Shown here: positions 24,740-36,294 of the stretch, in pieces
Numbering within the stretch: the first letter of the stretch is position 1
Layout: each line of letters begins with the position of its first letter
Assembly (NCBI GenBank): GCA_023653785.1
Contig: JAMKCH010035321.1
Location: 1 to 64,000 of the forward strand
DNA: 64,000 bases
Source: Ophioderma brevispina
Lineage: Eukaryota > Echinodermata > Ophiuroidea > Amphilepidida > Ophiodermatidae
Direction: 5' to 3'
Position numbers and translations under genes: made by a program
The notes under the pieces: generated by a model
Told to the model about the DNA's origin: nothing
The model's database searches: none
Seen by the model: only the letters and a program-made list of their open reading frames with translations

Positions 24740-26370
24740 TTGTCATAATCATTTTCACGGTAGGTAGGGGATATCGTCATTTTAACTCACATTAAGACGC
24801 ATTAGTCTATGAAAATTGGGGACTTTGAGCATGTTTCTTTTACATTTAAACGTTCACATAGGAAATACCACAATATCACACCAAAGTAAAAAGCTATAAT
24901 CACCACTTAGCCATATGTTGAAAATATTGTGACCAATTTTTTTTTAGTTAGAATTACCAAACTCGCAACATGTCCAGACCGTCCAGCACAAACACTCTAT
25001 AGTCGTGTGGCCAGAATTGGGCGAAAACGTGAGCGACCTCCGTTTCTTCTCCGGTTCCAATGGACTGGTTTCCTAAAAAAATCAGGACATTTTCCCAGAT
25101 TAGTGTTTCAATTATGAAAACTTGACCGAAATATACCCATTCTACAAAATCCTAACACTAATCGGATTGCGTCATGGATAACTTTTCCATAATGCCACAT
25201 ATTATCAGTTCATTTCATGTTGCTAAATTATCATTTTATTGAATAAACCGTTCAAAATTTTGTTTCAATCGTAATCATAAAACCCGTGTGTATTTTTTTT
25301 TTTTGGGTTTTTCATCACCTTTCAGCAGTTTCTCGTACGGGTGCAGACTGGTAATTGCTGAAGGTATTTGTGATCTCGAAGGTTAATATTATCGCCAAAG
25401 GTTTTTACTCTCAAAGGGACCGCTTGTTCCGAAAGAAACGCATTTTAAAAGGGGTTTGTTCGAACGTTTTTATGTTCCGAAGAAGTTGTTATCCGAAAGG
25501 GTCGGGCTTTCTCTAAATTGTTAGTGTTATGTCATATCAGCTTATATTATGCTTTTTTGTTTTGTGAAAAACAGACCCTACAACAACATTTTACAGCGTC
25601 TTGAAGATCGGTCAGAGCGGTGGGATCCCGCTTTTATTCGTAAAATGCATAAAACAAAAACGTAATAGCTTGACAATATGGCGTGTTAATTAAGCTTCGG
25701 GCACTTAACGACCGGGGCTTTACTACAACAATTTGCAATATAACAAGTGCTTAAAAATGGACTTTGATGACAAAATATGATGGCGCGAGTGTTTATATTT
25801 TGAAGAAATCTCTGATGCTGCTTTTAAATTAGGCAAAAGTAACATTTTATAGCTTTCTAATAATTAGAACGATCCTTTTCAGGTTTATTTCCTCATTTAA
25901 ACAACCCTGTGTGAGACAGTTTGACCGAGCTTTCTTGAAAGAAACTGGCAAAAATATCTGTCAGCGAGAACAAAATAATTACACATGCTCACGGACTTTT
26001 TTTGCAACATAGCCAAATAATTCTTCTAAACTAAACGTGTACTTACCATTTGAAGTTAGAAAGTGCCGTGTAGATAAACGAGAGTGTCTTGTCATATTTC
26101 AACAAAAAGACAACATAATTCATTATAATAAAATCTTTCCAGAAATAGAACCATGAGCATAAAATTAGGCCAATCATCCCATTGGTTTCATTTGTGTGTA
26201 TAACTATATGTGTGTAACTACGTACCGCGTAAGTGAACTGAAATTATTTAGCTTTAACTAGTAATTGGTCTAAAAAAGTCTCAAATTTATGTTCAGATTT
26301 TGAAAGTTAACGACGAATTTCTCCTGCCTATACTTGGGAACAATTGAGGAAGCAAAATTGGGGGTCATTT
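24740..26370. other. Gene-free AT-rich stretch
   Basis: Nothing recognised apart from short homopolymer runs. Confidence 0.5.
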
Positions 26371-26372
26371 TG

Positions 26373-26519
26373 CAGTCCTTCGGTGGCCTGTACACAGATA
26401 GTACGGCTACTCCGAAAAGCAACTCTGTTACGAGTGAACCCCATTCGTTTCAAAATAGCTGGCCAAATTCAATCCCTGAGGTTAATAGTGCTATAGTAGC
26501 CCCTGCTTTTTGTGATTAA
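26373..26519 (+). CDS. Weak candidate terminal exon
   Basis: TCATTTTGCAG immediately precedes 26373 and could be a splice acceptor. The frame then runs about 48 codons to a TAA at 26517 and is rich in Ser, Thr, Asn and Pro, ending IVAPAFCD, followed by very AT-rich sequence as in a 3' UTR. No domain is recognised and no partner exon is visible. A chance open frame is the main alternative. Confidence 0.2.
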   Translation, partial: QSFGGLYTDSTATPKSNSVTSEPHSFQNSWPNSIPEVNSAIVAPAFCD

Positions 26520-27584
26520 AATAATATTATTTTACTCTTTCCTTTTTATTTGTAATTTGTAATTTAACATGGGAAAAACCAGTCATGATTGGAAGAAGCT
26601 TGCAGATAGCGAAATGGCGGATAGAGGGCGGTGTCCCACAGAAAAATAGCACTGTCGCACGTAGGGTGGAAAGCATACGTGAACATTAGTTTTATGCAAG
26701 CGTGTTTCCCTATTGTGGATTATTTGATATCGAAGTTTTGCATAGTCCAATAAAATATCCTGCAAGGATGACCGAGCATGTTTGTTTGTTAATGGTTTTT
26801 GTTTTTGCCTTTTTTTGCTAATTCGCGCCATCATCATTTTCAAATTGCAATTAGAGATATGAATTGTTTGGTTTATGTTTTTTATAATTTATTGTCCTCG
26901 GCCTTCCATGGGACCCCAACCAAATTCCTCATGAACGGGGTAGTTAAGTTTTCTACGGCGGGTTCCGGTAGTACGTAATTCCTGTTTCAAAATTGAAAAA
27001 AAAATGAAACCAGTGTTTGAAATTGCCGGGAAGACTGGAATAATACCGAAAGGCATGTGGGAAAATGGATGCGCCCGTAGAGATTGCGTGTTAACTTTTC
27101 CGTTCCTGCGAGTACCGAGTACCGACCAAAACGTTTATTTTGCTCGCTATGTTCTATAGGTTCAGACCCAATTATGATACATATTTTAAAACAAAACATA
27201 GTTAACGCACGGACCCTCTGAATGCCAAAACTTCCATGAACCCCTCCGTTTTAAACGGAGAATATTTTGAGATTTAGTTCATTTACACACATATTCTCTA
27301 TGCCGGACTGATAACGTTATCTCTCCGCGCAAGTACCAATTAAGATGATATCTTCGCAATCTGTGGCACAGACTACACACTTTCGGACCGCCGTAGGTTA
27401 GTTATTTAAGTTCAAATGACAGGCGCGGTAACCAGAACCTGACCTTCCGGGGACAAGACTCAGAAGTACCCCATTTTTTTTTTTTTTTTTTCCGTTTCCG
27501 GCTTCGAAATTCTGAAGAGCGGGGAGGGGAGGTACTACGGTCCCCCTGGCCCTGGGCCTGGGCACCCGCAAAAAATCATTATTG

Positions 27585-27835
27585 TCCGTCCCCTTCCCAT
27601 TTTTTCCTATCTTTTCTTTCTCCCTGATCTTTCTTGTTCCCTCCTTCCCCCTTTCTCTCTCTTTTTCCCTTCTTTCCACTTTTCTTCTTCTCTTTCTCCC
27701 TTCTCCTTTCCACTTTTCCTTTCCTCTCTTTTTCCCTTCTCCTTCTCCTTCCTTCTTTTCCCCCTTTCTCCTTTCTCCCTCTTCTTTGTTTCTTTCCCTT
27801 CTTTTCCCCTTCTTCCTCGTCCTCCCCATTTGTTT
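27585..27835. repeat. Polypyrimidine tract
   Basis: About 250 bp of almost pure C/T on the plus strand with irregular TTCCC and CTTTC units. It produces spurious long frames: Lys/Glu/Arg-rich on the minus strand and Ser/Phe/Pro-rich on the plus. A shorter version lies at the equivalent place in unit 2. Confidence 0.95.
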
Positions 27836-27948
27836 CGCGTCTCCGTCCCCATTTTTAGTTGCCCCGGGGGGCAATCTGCCCTGCCCCCGCGAGTACAGGT
27901 TACGCCCAGTTTCGATTTACTTACTTCGAGAGTTGGGGATGTGTTTAA

Positions 27949-28498
27949 GCAATATTGGCACATTTTTGAAGAGCGCCCCCAATTCTCAAAATTTGATATT
28001 TTTGCACAGTTACGTTGGTAGTTTGTCGAAGGTAAACTATACTATGCGAACGAGATGCTACAAAATGCGTATTTATCACAAATAAGCGAATTTGTAATTA
28101 GAATGGATCCAGAATTGGACTTAACGGCCAGAGCTGGAAATGCTAACTTTTATGTCCGTCCAATGATGAAATAAGTGCCACCCCTCGATAAAATACCCTC
28201 TAACTTGACTTGCCCGAACTATTAAACAACTAATGGATGAGCGTAGACACGTACATGGCGGCTATGTTCCCGGCTATTGTCACATTGGAATTCCGTTTTC
28301 CGCAGCCGTTGAATTATTATCGGGGATCCCGATAATACTTATTCTAGTACAAAATTCCTTCGTTTGTGACACAATAGACTTTCGGCTTAACCATTTCATG
28401 GGTATAGTTTTTACTACCAGTTCCAACGCAACCGTGTAAAAATCTCTCAAATTTTTGAAAAATTGGGGGCGCCCTTCAAAAAATGTTGCTAAATTGCT
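27949..28498. mobile_element. TTAA-type MITE, family AGCAATATTAGC, copy 2
   Basis: Flanked by TTAA at 27945-27948 and 28499-28502. The inverted ends are longer than in copy 1: the left end GCAATATTGGCAC...GAGCGCCCCC and the right end GGGGGCGCCC...GTTGCTAAATTGC form about 75 bp of imperfect terminal repeat including GCACAGTTACGTTGG against CAACGCAACCGTGTAAA. Non-coding. Confidence 0.88.
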
Positions 28499-30132
28499 TT
28501 AAATCTCCTTTTAATAACTCGATCAGAATACAAACGAGCATTCCTTTATTTGCTTCAGCGAGCAATAGTCGTTTGAATACTTGGTACCTGTATTAAATTT
28601 CGAATTCGCAGAGCCTCAAGGGACTTGGTAAACTTAAAACTTCCTGTAACTACCATGCAATTACTTGACAAGAGACAGAGACAAACCACGGCGTTAAGTT
28701 GCGTTTTCAATCCGTTGGTCATGTTGATCCTGTTTACATTTACTCTTGGGAATATATCAACTGTGACGTGATTCTACGGAGTGGACTAATTCAAATAATT
28801 GGGAAAATGAACAGCCATTCAACAAATATGTAGAATGGCTTGTAGTAGTAAATTTTGAAGTTTGGGAACATTAACAATAACTCTAAACTTGTTTTCTCGG
28901 TCGGTCAGTTCAGACTCTTTATAATATTTGTATCAATGCTGACATGATATTGCTACTCTGTACTTGAGGGATATACTTCATTATGAGGGAGAATGCGGTC
29001 TTTCACCCCCATTAACTTTTTAAATATTAACTAGGCAAACAACAGTATACAATGAACAATAACCAAATCAGCTAATTTTCCACTTTATTTGTATTTGGAA
29101 TGAAACAATGGAAAAAAACAGTCATGATTGGAAGAAGCTCAGATAGCGAGAGAATGCGGGATAGAGGGCGGCTGTCAAAAGAAGAAAAATAGCACTGTCG
29201 CACGGGTAGGTGGAAACATACGCTGAACATTTGTTATGCAAGCGTGTTTCACTATGTGGGATTATTGATTATCGATTTGCAGTCCAATATAAATATCCTG
29301 CAAGGATGACCGAGCATGTTTGTTGTTATGTTTTTGTTTTTGCCTTTTGCTAATTAGCTCATTTTCAAATTTGCAATTAGGAGGATATGATTGTTTGGGT
29401 TTTGTTTTTTATATTTAGTTTCCTCGGCTTCCTTGGGACCCAACCAAATTACCTCATGAACGGGTGGGTAGTTATTACGGCGGTCCGGTAGTACGTATTC
29501 ATGTTTTAAAATTGAAAAAAAAATGAAACAGGTTTGAAAAAATTCTCAAGACGGGATAATACAGAAAGGCATTTTGTGGGAAAAATGGATTAGCCCGTAG
29601 AGATTGCGTGTTCACTTTTCCGTGTCTGCGAGTCCCGAAAGGTACCCGACAAAACGTTAATTTTTCGCTATGTTCTATAGGTTCAGACCCAAAGTATGAT
29701 TACATATTTAAAACAAAACATAGTTAACGGACCCTCTATGCAAACTCAATCGAACCCCTCCGTTTTACGGAGATAGTTGAAGATTTAGTTATAAACTATT
29801 CTCTTGACTGATATAACGTTAATCTCTCGGCGCAGTACCAATTTAGATGATATCTTTCGCGTCTGTGGCCACAGACTACACACTTTCGGGACCGCCGTAG
29901 GTTTTAGTTATTTAGTTCATGACAGGCGCGTAACCAGACTGAGACTCCGGGGGGACAGACTTCAAGAAGTACCCCATTTTTCCGGTTCGAAATTCTGAAG
30001 AGCGGGGGAGCGGGGGAGATGACTAGTTTACCCATGGCCTGGGCTGTTCTGGGCACACCGCAAAAATAATTATTTCCGTCCCCTTCCAGTGGCCCTGATT
30101 CTGTGATTTACCGCCTGAACCGTTTATTATAG

Positions 30133-30290
30133 ATGTTACCTTTTTCACTGTTTTCGCAGTTTCCCGTATCCTCCAAGTTGTGCTTCTCTCTGTTTTCCTT
30201 CTCCTTCTCCTTTCCTTCTCTTCCTCCCTCTTCTTCACTTCTTTTCCCCTTCTTCTCGTCCCCTTTGTGTTCGCTTTCTCGTCCCCATTT
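30133..30290. repeat. Polypyrimidine tract, unit 2 version
   Basis: C/T-rich tract at the position equivalent to 27585-27835 but about 100 bp shorter. Confidence 0.85.
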
Positions 30291-30377
30291 AGTGTCGGGG
30301 AGGCACAATCTCCCCCCATGCCCCCGCTAGTACAGTTACGCCCAGTTGCTATTTACTTCGAGAGTTGGGATTGTTAA

Positions 30378-30920
30378 AAGCAAATATTGGCACATTTTGA
30401 AGAGCGCCCCCCCCATCTCAAAATTTGATTTTGCACAGTGACGTGGTAGTCTGTCTGGAAAAACTATACTGCGAACTGAGAGCTACAAAAATGCGTATTT
30501 ATCAAAAAATAAAGCGATTATGTAATTAGAAATGGAATCCCAGATTGTACTTAACGCAGAGCTGGAAATGCACGTTTTGTCCGTCCATGATGAATAGTGC
30601 ACCTCGAGAAAAATAACCTCTAACTTGACTTGACCGAAATATTAACCCCAACTATTGGATGAGCGTAGACACCGTACATGGCGCCCTATTTCCGGCTATT
30701 TCACATTGGAAGACCCGTTTCCAGCAGCCCGTTGAATTATTATGGGGATCCCCGATAATAATTATTCTCGACCAAATTCCTTGGTGTGCCCCCCACATAG
30801 CCATTTTCGAGATTAACCATTCATGGTTATAGTTACTAGCCAGTACCAACGCAACCGTGTAAAAATCTCCAAATTTTGTGAAAAAATTGGGGGCGCCCTT
30901 CAAAAATGTGCTAAATTGCT
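30378..30920. mobile_element. TTAA-type MITE, family AGCAATATTAGC, copy 3
   Basis: The copy of 27949-28498 carried in unit 2, flanked by TTAA at 30374-30377 and 30921-30924, with the same GCGCCCCC/GGGGGCGC inverted ends. It was duplicated with its host unit rather than inserted independently. Confidence 0.88.
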
Positions 30921-31310
30921 TTAAGATCTCCTTTTAATAAAACTCTGATCAGAATAAAAACGAGCATTCCTTTATTTGCTTCAGCGAGCAATAGTCGTTT
31001 GAAGTACTTGGTACCTGTATTAAATTTCGGACTTCGCAGAGCCTCAAGGACTTGGTAAACTTCCTGTAAACTACCAGGCATACTACAGGACCAAACCATC
31101 GGCGTTGTTAAGTGGCGTTTCCATCGTTGGTCATGTGATCCGTTACATTTACTCTTGAATTATTATCACCTGTGACGTGATTATACGGAGTGACATAATG
31201 TCAAATAATTGGAATGAACTCCATTCAACAAATATGTGAATGGCTTGTAGTAGTAAAATAGGGCAAACAAAACAGTATATACAATGAACAAAGAGACCAT
31301 CAGCTAATTT

Positions 31311-32255
31311 TCCAATTATCGTATCGAGATGGATAAACGCAAGATAAACATCTTCACTGGACCTTCTCCAAATTTAACACGTGTTGGAATTTCAAGGCCG
31401 CCTCTTCATGTATTATTATCGCAATCCAAAACGTTTCCTCTAGTGACTACTCAAAATCAACACTGATCATCGTGACTACGCACGCATACAAGTTCATACA
31501 TCATGCATTGCCTTCCGATGGGAGAAGAAATAAAATCGTGACACATTGATTTCAAAAAATTTTTTTAAATCAAATGGCAAAAATCATAATGGCTGCAAAG
31601 TTTTGCGAGAACTTCTTGTTGTAACTGTATTGGATTTCTGCTAAGCTTACGGTATGTGCACAAAACTTAAAATGATAATTAGTTAAATAGATAAATAGAT
31701 CTATGGTTATTATTATCAAAACTAGGGCCTGTCTACTCAAAAATTACCTCAAATGACTCTAGATGCTGTGACCTTTGCCAAACTCCGTGACAACTGATAA
31801 TTGGGAAAAGATTTAAAGTTCATCAGTGGACAATGTGCATACAATCTTGGAACGAAAATCTTGACATAGGTTTGCAGTTTTTTCTTACTAAGATGGGCTT
31901 GCCAAACAATCGTTTTACAACTGACATTTAAAAGGATTTGATTTAATTAGGCTCTTTAAATAAATTGTTAGTTCCTGTTGCCGCCCGCCTTGTAAATGCA
32001 AGAATCCCAAAAATAAGTATTATTTTCATGAATTTCAGTATTGTGTTTTCCTTAAATTTTGAGTTTCTTACACAAAAACCTTATACAAGAAGTTTCATTC
32101 CGAATTTTGCTTTTAAAAAATGCTTTTCGACACACTTTTCACCCGACATTTATTAAAAGTCGGAAGGTTAGTTTGGATAGAAGGGGGTCACTACAACGAT
32201 GAACACAACATGGGTGGTCTTTTCAAAGTAGTACAAGTCAATTAGGAGCCACTGT
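31311..32255. other. Gene-free AT-rich stretch
   Basis: No gene or repeat recognised. Confidence 0.5.
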
Positions 32256-32257
32256 TG

Positions 32258-32830
32258 TCGTTCGTTCGTTCGTGCAAGTCCAAAATCACAGTGGAAGCCG
32301 TCTTAACAAGCTGAATAGTTCATCACCAGGTTGCTCAGCTGGACTCCTCTTGGGGACGTGTAAACCTCACAGTCATCTATGGATGTGGCTAAATGGTTTG
32401 TGGCTCTTCACCACACAATCGCAGTTGGTGATGGTTCTACTCCGGTCTTGTGAAGTTCTTTGTACGACCAACGCCGTTCGAGTGTTGAGGTTGACCCTGC
32501 TTCCTAGCAAGGTTCCCACAGCCTTTGGGCTTGCTAGCTGGGCTGATCCACAAACTGCTTTAGGTTCAAAGTAGAGGATGACCATTGCTCAAAATCTGTC
32601 ATCATTGATCCAAGATGATTGATTAGGGATATTGTGACTGCAGTGTCATGGACTGGGTAGAAGTGATTCCGTGAATTCTCTGATCCTCAAAGGGTGTTGG
32701 TGATGGGATAGACAAGGTTCATCACATTTCTTGGCGAGCCCGATCGTCCGAAGGTTCCTCCTAAGATTGGCAGGAGCTATGCCAAAGCAGAATTGAGAGG
32801 TATTCTACAGGCGTTGCCAAAAGGCAACCA
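32258..32830. other. GC-richer island of unknown nature
   Basis: Base composition and dinucleotide use change sharply from the surrounding AT-rich DNA. A plus-strand frame (32272-32574, 100 aa) and a minus-strand frame (32373-32585, 70 aa) overlap here. Neither resembles a family I recognise. It could be part of a decayed transposon ORF or a host exon cluster. The island begins just after a short TTCG repeat (CGTTCGTTCGTTCG near 32260). Confidence 0.4.
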
Positions 32831-33234
32831 CTGTTGTAATGTGCGGGGATGCGTGGTTAGGGGGGCGTGGGGGGATGAGGGTGGTGGGGTTGGTTGGGTA
32901 GAACCTAAATAGAAATTATTTTGTTGTTGTTTTTGGTTGTTTGTTTGTTTTGTATATATTTAAGGTACATTAATATAAATTGCTGATGCAAGTTTCACAA
33001 AACATGTTTATTTCAAAGATAAGGATTGCATGGTTGAGAGAGTTCGGGGAAAAATGGGGCGAGGTGGGGGAGGGGAGGGGAGGGAGCATTTTGGTGTATT
33101 TATGGATGCGTTCACGGTTTTTGTTTTGGTTAATTTGTGTTTTGTTCAAGTTAATGAGATTTCCTGCACCCCCAAAAAATCGGCTATTTTGGCAGTCAAA
33201 AAACATATTTCAAAAGAACAATTTTTCGACAAAT

Positions 33235-34270
33235 TACATTGACAAAAGTGGACACTGGGATGGTTCCCAGATGGTTTCTGGATGGTTCTCTGTGTTTTGG
33301 ATCATTGGGTAAAAAAAATCAATGGTTGTTGACCATGGCTGGAACCCAAATCAGCTATTTTGGTTTAAAAGGATCAAAAATAATGTTTTTAAGAAAAGTG
33401 GACACTTCGGATGGTTTCATGGCGATTCCAGGGGTTTTTGGTTCCTTGTATTTCAGGGCCTATTAAGTATTGCCGGAACCCTAAAATGGGTGAGTCCAAT
33501 GATCAAAATTATTTTGAAATAAAAAGTAAAAACACTTTGGGTTGGTTCCCAGATGGTTTTGGATGGTTCACAGTGTTTTCTTCTCGTTTGTGTATCAATG
33601 GTTGTTGAGAAATGTGTGAACACAAAATGGCTAGTTTGTTATTTAGATGTCAAAATAGTGATTTCAAGAAAAGTGGAACTTTTTGATGTTTCCTGGCTAG
33701 TTGTCTGGATGGTCCCAGTGTTTGCGGCTCCTTGTGTTTCAATGGTTGATGAGAAGCCTGGAAAGCAATGCAGTTTTTTTGGTCAAAATAGTCAAATAAT
33801 GCTTTTAAGAAAAGTTGGACACTTGGATGGTCTCAGCTGGTTAAAAAACTGGTTGGTTCCTGGTGTTTTGGCTCCTTTTTGTATCAATGGTTGTTGCGCA
33901 ATTGCCTGAAACTCAAATTGGCCTTTTCTGTCCCAAATGGTCAAAAATATGATTTCTAAATTAAAATACCACACTTTGGGATGGTTTCTTAATGGTTCAC
34001 AGTGTTTTTAGCTCATTTGTGTTTTTTTTAAAAAAAATGTTGTTCAAAATGGTCAAAATAATTATTTTTTTTAAAGAAAATTTGTCACTGGTATAACACA
34101 AACCGAAACTAGCAAAAACAAAAAAATTCCAATTTCCATCCAAATGGTTCAAAATAATGATGTTCGAAGTGGACAATTTGGATGGTTTGTGGACGGTTTT
34201 TGGATGGGTCCCGGTGTTTTGGCTCTTTTGTGTTTCAATGGTTGAGAGCACTGTCAGTAGGGAAGTTGTT
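33235..34270. repeat. Degenerate tandem repeat, unit about 130-155 bp
   Basis: About seven units, each with a segment like GACACTTGGATGGTTTC, then GGATGGTTC..GTGTTTT, then TTTGTGT(T/A)TCAATGGTTG, then GGTCAAAATA..ATTTT(A)AGAAAA. Unit starts fall near 33250, 33400, 33532, 33675, 33815, 33970 and 34170. Overlapping frames of 66-118 aa arise from the repeat and shift between units, so they are not evidence of a protein. Confidence 0.8.
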
Positions 34271-34274
34271 GCCT

Positions 34275-35090
34275 ACAAATGATGGTGCCCATTTTACCCA
34301 ATTTTTAAACATGCGGACCTTAGTCCCAGAAAGGAATTTTATTCTATCTGGCCTGTATGGTATAAGTTGGTTCATTAATTTTGACATCTAAATGTAAGGT
34401 CGATAAATGAAACAAGAAAAATACAGATGACTACAATTTGTGGCGGACTTACCAATTCTACCAAGGAATCCGGCGGATTACCACATTATTTTCTTATTAA
34501 ACGCTGGTTAGAAACCAATAGTTACTTTGGTCTGTGGTGTATGTAGTTTTCCAATATTTTTTTTAATTTATTTTTACAAAGTTGTAAGAGTGACCATTGA
34601 AATAAAAAACTTACCGTGAAGCAGAGAAATGACTGAGTATGTCGATTTCAATTGTGAGGTGACTCTTTCCCAGTAAATATGCAACTTGTGATGAAGAAAC
34701 CTTCAGTAGACCTGGATGAAATTGCATTCAGAAGATTGCTATGCTGAACATGGAGTTAATTCAACCTTAAGCTTCAATTACTTTATTTCCACTCAAACAA
34801 CTTTTATCAATGTGATATTGCTTTTAAAACCGGAAAGAGATTGAGTGAGTGGTAGCCTACTTGATAGGTAGGTAGTTTCTGTATCATGTGTGTTAAAAAT
34901 CATGTGATATGCATTGGAAGTGGAAATTTGTATCGCGCGTGTTTGAACCTGAAAAAAATAATGAATAATGAATAATAAAGTGACCGCCCCCAATATTTTA
35001 ACCTGAAAGAAGTAAAAAATCAATTGTGAAGGGCCTTATTCACTTTGTCTAATTACCGGAATACGAAAACTATAGACATAGCTCCGTTTT
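34275..35090. other. Gene-free AT-rich stretch
   Basis: No recognised gene or element. Confidence 0.5.
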
Positions 35091-35091
35091 A

Positions 35092-35252
35092 GTTCGCGTT
35101 TTGTTCTAAATGTGGATTGCGATCACCGTTATATGATATTGAAATGATTGAAGTTCACTTATTACTTTTTTTGACGACAATCTATCGAAAAAGAAAAAAA
35201 CATAACAATGCTGTTAAGACCTAACAGTTCATCGAACTACCGATTAAGAGAC
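35092..35252. repeat. Diverged repeat shared with 4335-4495
   Basis: Shares TTTTGTTCTAAATGTGG, a GTTATA...GAAATG segment and ACAGTTC...CTACCGATTAA with the earlier copy. Confidence 0.6.
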
Positions 35253-35493
35253 CATTGACCCACTTGACACAAGTGCTCAAAAAACCCTTCATACACTGGG
35301 GACCTACTTGTTCATTACCTTAATTGGCCAGATAAGGTGTGTTATAGGTCAGGGGGATATCGACCTCAAATCCTGAAAGCACTTCATCAGACGCATGGGC
35401 TTTATATCATGAGTGGCTAATAAAGATACTGAGATATGATGGGTACATAATAAAGGTAGAGCAGAACGAAACAAAAAAATAATACATATATTA

Positions 35494-36289
35494 CACTTAA
35501 GTGACAAGGGGTTTTCACTCCAGTTGGTGCCCAAGGGGGGGGTTCCATGCGACCCCCCCTTCCAGGAACCACTTCCCGAGGAATTGTTGCACGAAATTTA
35601 TACCACATGTGAAAGGGTCTAAGACAACCACAAATCAGCAATAAAAAAATGAGATTGGTATTTTGGGTGCAAATTAGGGGCCAACCAAAACATTGTTTTC
35701 AAAACACGCGAAAATTGGGCAAAAAAGACGGAACATTCAAATGAGCCTTGTGCGTACACAAACATTTTAAAAAACTATTTTATGTGATATCCATTCTAGA
35801 AGACCCAATTACTTATATTTAAAACAAACCAGCAGTTTTAGGGAATCGTATTTTTACGTTGTTGCAAAATACACGTCATTTTCCCATAGAGTTGTACAGT
35901 AACGGTTGGCAACGTTACATGCATGAAATTGTTGTTTTCAGCAATAAAGGGTTAATTATTTTTAATGGTACTAATAATTGTTTACTTACATGTATGTGTG
36001 AACTTATATCAGCAAAAAAAAGTGCTTTGGTTCACTGTTTCTTATTTTATTTTCTAGAAATATTTCTCCAAATGAATTCCGTTAGTGCCCAAAGGGGGGT
36101 TCCATGTGACCCCACTAATATCTCATTAACGGCTTTGGACGATTTATTATTTTGGTATGAAAAGAAGCGCATTAAAAGTCAGACATTACAAAAAAAAATT
36201 TCGGCGCCAAAAATCGCACGCGTAAAGCGGCCAGGCGAAAAACAATTTTGGGGGGTCCCTAGGACCCCCCCCCCCTTGGTCACTAAGTG
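35494..36289 (-). mobile_element. TTAA-type fold-back element, family CACTTAAGTGACC, copy 1
   Basis: Left end CACTTAAGTGAC and right end GGTCACTAAGTG are inverted. It aligns in reverse orientation to 57958-58697, sharing GGGGTTTTCACTC near one end and GCACGCGTAAAGCGG near the other. The TTAA flanks have decayed to ATTA and CTAA. The terminal G/C runs form GGGGGTCC/GGACCCCC-type hairpins. A 144-aa frame crosses it but is interrupted in the other copies. Confidence 0.78.
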
Positions 36290-36294
36290 CTAAA

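Larger units (their letters stand above)
26560..29075. repeat. 2.5-kb tandem duplication, unit 1
   Basis: Starts near AAAACCAGTCATGATTGGAAG and ends near ACAATGAACAATAACC...CAGCTAATTTTCC. Unit 2 follows directly (29085-31310). The units agree in order throughout and differ mostly by 1-5 bp insertions and deletions. Unit 1 has about 170 bp (28858-29026) absent from unit 2, and a longer pyrimidine tract. It contains a TTAA element. No gene is recognised inside. Confidence 0.85.
29085..31310. repeat. 2.2-kb tandem duplication, unit 2
   Basis: Direct repeat of 26560-29075 from AACAGTCATGATTGGAAG to CATCAGCTAATTTTCC. It lacks the 170-bp segment found in unit 1. The high density of single-base indels relative to substitutions is unusual for ordinary paralogue divergence. 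Confidence 0.85.

Noticed and set aside
27398..28085. Long frames of 118-167 aa on both strands, rich in Lys/Glu/Arg or Ser/Phe/Pro
   Set aside because: They are translations of the polypyrimidine tract; both strands and several frames are open because of composition alone.
33235..34270. Overlapping 66-118-aa frames
   Set aside because: They follow a tandem repeat and change frame from unit to unit.
35859..36293. 144-aa frame
   Set aside because: It lies inside a TTAA-type fold-back element and is broken in the other two copies.
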